Shown piece after piece: positions 63,035 to 64,000 of a DNA stretch of 64,000 bases (position 1 is its first letter; the number at the start of each line of letters is the position of its first letter). The translations under genes were made by a program, and so were the position numbers. The stretch is from Vannielia litorea. Its GTDB lineage: Bacteria > Pseudomonadota > Alphaproteobacteria > Rhodobacterales > Rhodobacteraceae. Below the pieces are notes generated by a model. It had not been told where the DNA came from. It did not search any database and saw only the letters and a list, made by a program, of their open reading frames with translations. The DNA lies in NCBI RefSeq assembly GCF_900142295.1, contig NZ_FSRL01000002.1, positions 1-64,000 on the forward strand. Direction: 5' to 3'.

Positions 63035-64000
63035 CTAGACCGCGCGCAGCATCATCTCGGCCGCCTTTTCCGCGATCATCGTCACCGGGGCATGCGTATT
63101 GCCCGAGGGGATCGTGGGCATGATCGAGGCATCGGCGATGCGCAGGTTGGCAAGACCGCGCAGGCGCAGTTCGGGGTCGACCACCGCGCCCGGATCGCTG
63201 CCCATGCGGGCGGTGCCGACGGGGTGAAAGATGGTGGTGCCCAGGTTGCCCGCAGCTCTCAGCAGGTCTTCGTCGCTCTGCACCTCCGGCCCCGGCTTGA
63301 TCTCGCGCGGCTGAAGCCCCTGCAGGCCCGCCATCCCCATCAGCCGCCGCGCGTGGCGCAGGCTGTCGATGGCCACGATCTGGTCGGCGCGGGCCGAGAG
63401 GTAGTTGGGGCGGATTTCGGGGGCGGTGTCGGCCACCGGCGCAGTGATGTGGATGGTGCCCCGGCTCTCGGGGCGCAGATTGCACACCGAGATGGTGACG
63501 CCCGGCTCCCTGTCGAGCGGCTGTCCGAAGGCCTCCAGCGTGAGCGGCTGGATGTGATACTCGATGTTGGCGCGGTCGAAGCCGGGCGAGGAGCGTGTGA
63601 AGATGCCAAGCTGGCTCGGGGCCATCGACATCGGCCCGGAGCGGCCCAGGGCGTATTCCAGCGCGATCCGTGCCTTGCCCCGCAAGGTGCTCATCCGGTC
63701 GTTCAGGGTGAGGGCGCCGGTGATGCGGAAGACCGTGCGGATCTGGAGGTGATCCTGCAGGTTCCGGCCGACCGAGGGCAGGTCGAGCATCACCGGAATC
63801 CCGAGCGACCGCAGCAATTGTCCGTCGCCGATGCCGGAGAGTTCGAGCAGTTGCGGCGTGTTCACCGCGCCCGCCGCCAGCACCGCCTCGCCGCGGCAGC
63901 GGGCCCGCTTCAGGGTGCCCTTCTGGCGGTAGAGCACGGCCTCGGCGCGGCCATCGGCGAGGGCCAACCGCTGCACCAGGGCATGGGTCTCGATGCGAAG
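63035..64000 (-). CDS. GMC-family oxidoreductase, choline-dehydrogenase-like (partial)
   Basis: The gene continues past the window edge at its 5' end; at least 321 residues are present. It has VLAAGAVNTPQLLELSGIGD and LPSVGRNLQDHLQIRT, both GMC signatures, then HPVGTARMGSDPGAVVDPEL, which holds the catalytic His, and NLRIADASIMPTIPSGNTHA, the FAD-binding end. The family oxidises alcohols such as choline, with FAD. The exact substrate is unknown. It is the first host gene right of the island. Confidence 0.88.
   Translation of the reverse strand, partial: LRIETHALVQRLALADGRAEAVLYRQKGTLKRARCRGEAVLAAGAVNTPQLLELSGIGDGQLLRSLGIPVMLDLPSVGRNLQDHLQIRTVFRITGALTLNDRMSTLRGKARIALEYALGRSGPMSMAPSQLGIFTRSSPGFDRANIEYHIQPLTLEAFGQPLDREPGVTISVCNLRPESRGTIHITAPVADTAPEIRPNYLSARADQIVAIDSLRHARRLMGMAGLQGLQPREIKPGPEVQSDEDLLRAAGNLGTTIFHPVGTARMGSDPGAVVDPELRLRGLANLRIADASIMPTIPSGNTHAPVTMIAEKAAEMMLRAV

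Noticed and set aside
62832..63038. A 68-codon frame crossing the right att copy
   Set aside because: It reads through the tRNA repeat and has no Shine-Dalgarno; it is likely noncoding.

Overview
The window is 64 kb of a GC-rich chromosome from an alphaproteobacterium, most likely the Rhodobacteraceae (Roseobacter group). The evidence is the order of the ribosomal locus, an AapJQMP amino-acid transporter, an ATP12-type F1 assembly chaperone, a TrcR (DUF1013) regulator, an RpoH-type sigma factor with the local spelling of the RpoH box, and small family-typical proteins such as a DUF4453 protein. I do not name a genus.

Positions 1-23412 hold the end of tuf and the S10, spc and alpha ribosomal operons on the plus strand: rpsJ-rplC-rplD-rplW, rplB-rpsS-rplV-rpsC-rplP, rpmC-rpsQ-rplN-rplX-rplE-rpsN-rpsH-rplF-rplR-rpsE-rpmD, rplO-secY-adk and rpsM-rpsK-rpoA-rplQ. 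The cluster is interrupted three times. A small repeat-containing hypothetical gene sits between rplW and rplB. A 2.9 kb accessory block sits between rplP and rpmC: a small membrane protein, a duplicated rplP 3' end, a BrnT/CopG toxin-antitoxin pair, a 2OG-Fe(II) oxygenase and a gene of unknown function. A 5 kb block sits between rpmD and rplO: a lipoprotein, a metallo-beta-lactamase-fold protein, a DEAD-box helicase and an ammonium transporter. Promoter-like sequences lie just after the last two blocks, in front of rpmC and rplO.

Positions 23413-34918 begin with a LuxR/LuxI quorum-sensing pair whose control regions are unusual. A lux-box-like palindrome overlaps the luxR promoter and start codon, and the luxI leader can form two mutually exclusive hairpins. 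Then come rarA, a DUF3800 gene broken by a stop codon in its catalytic motif, crcB-rluC-HAD phosphatase-ATP12 as a tightly overlapping operon, and aapJQMP.

Positions 34919-56208 are mixed housekeeping: an Asp-box repeat protein, a proline-racemase-superfamily enzyme with an unusual Ser/Thr catalytic pair, an argB-ferredoxin-like-sixA operon, a VOC protein, an AraC regulator, an RpoH-type sigma factor, a GST with an extra Cys domain, the YifB/ComM ATPase, nudC, a nucleotidase, the SRP RNA, an ankyrin protein, dnaX-ybaB-recR, TrcR and RNase T2. A dispersed palindromic element with the core cctcgggcttgacccgagg occurs at three loci.

Positions 56209-63000 are a genomic island integrated in tRNA-Arg(ACG) and bounded by 48-bp perfect direct repeats. 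It carries a single-chain type ISP-like restriction-modification enzyme of 1628 residues and two XRE-family regulators, with no integrase in the interval. The window ends inside a GMC-family oxidoreductase gene on the minus strand.
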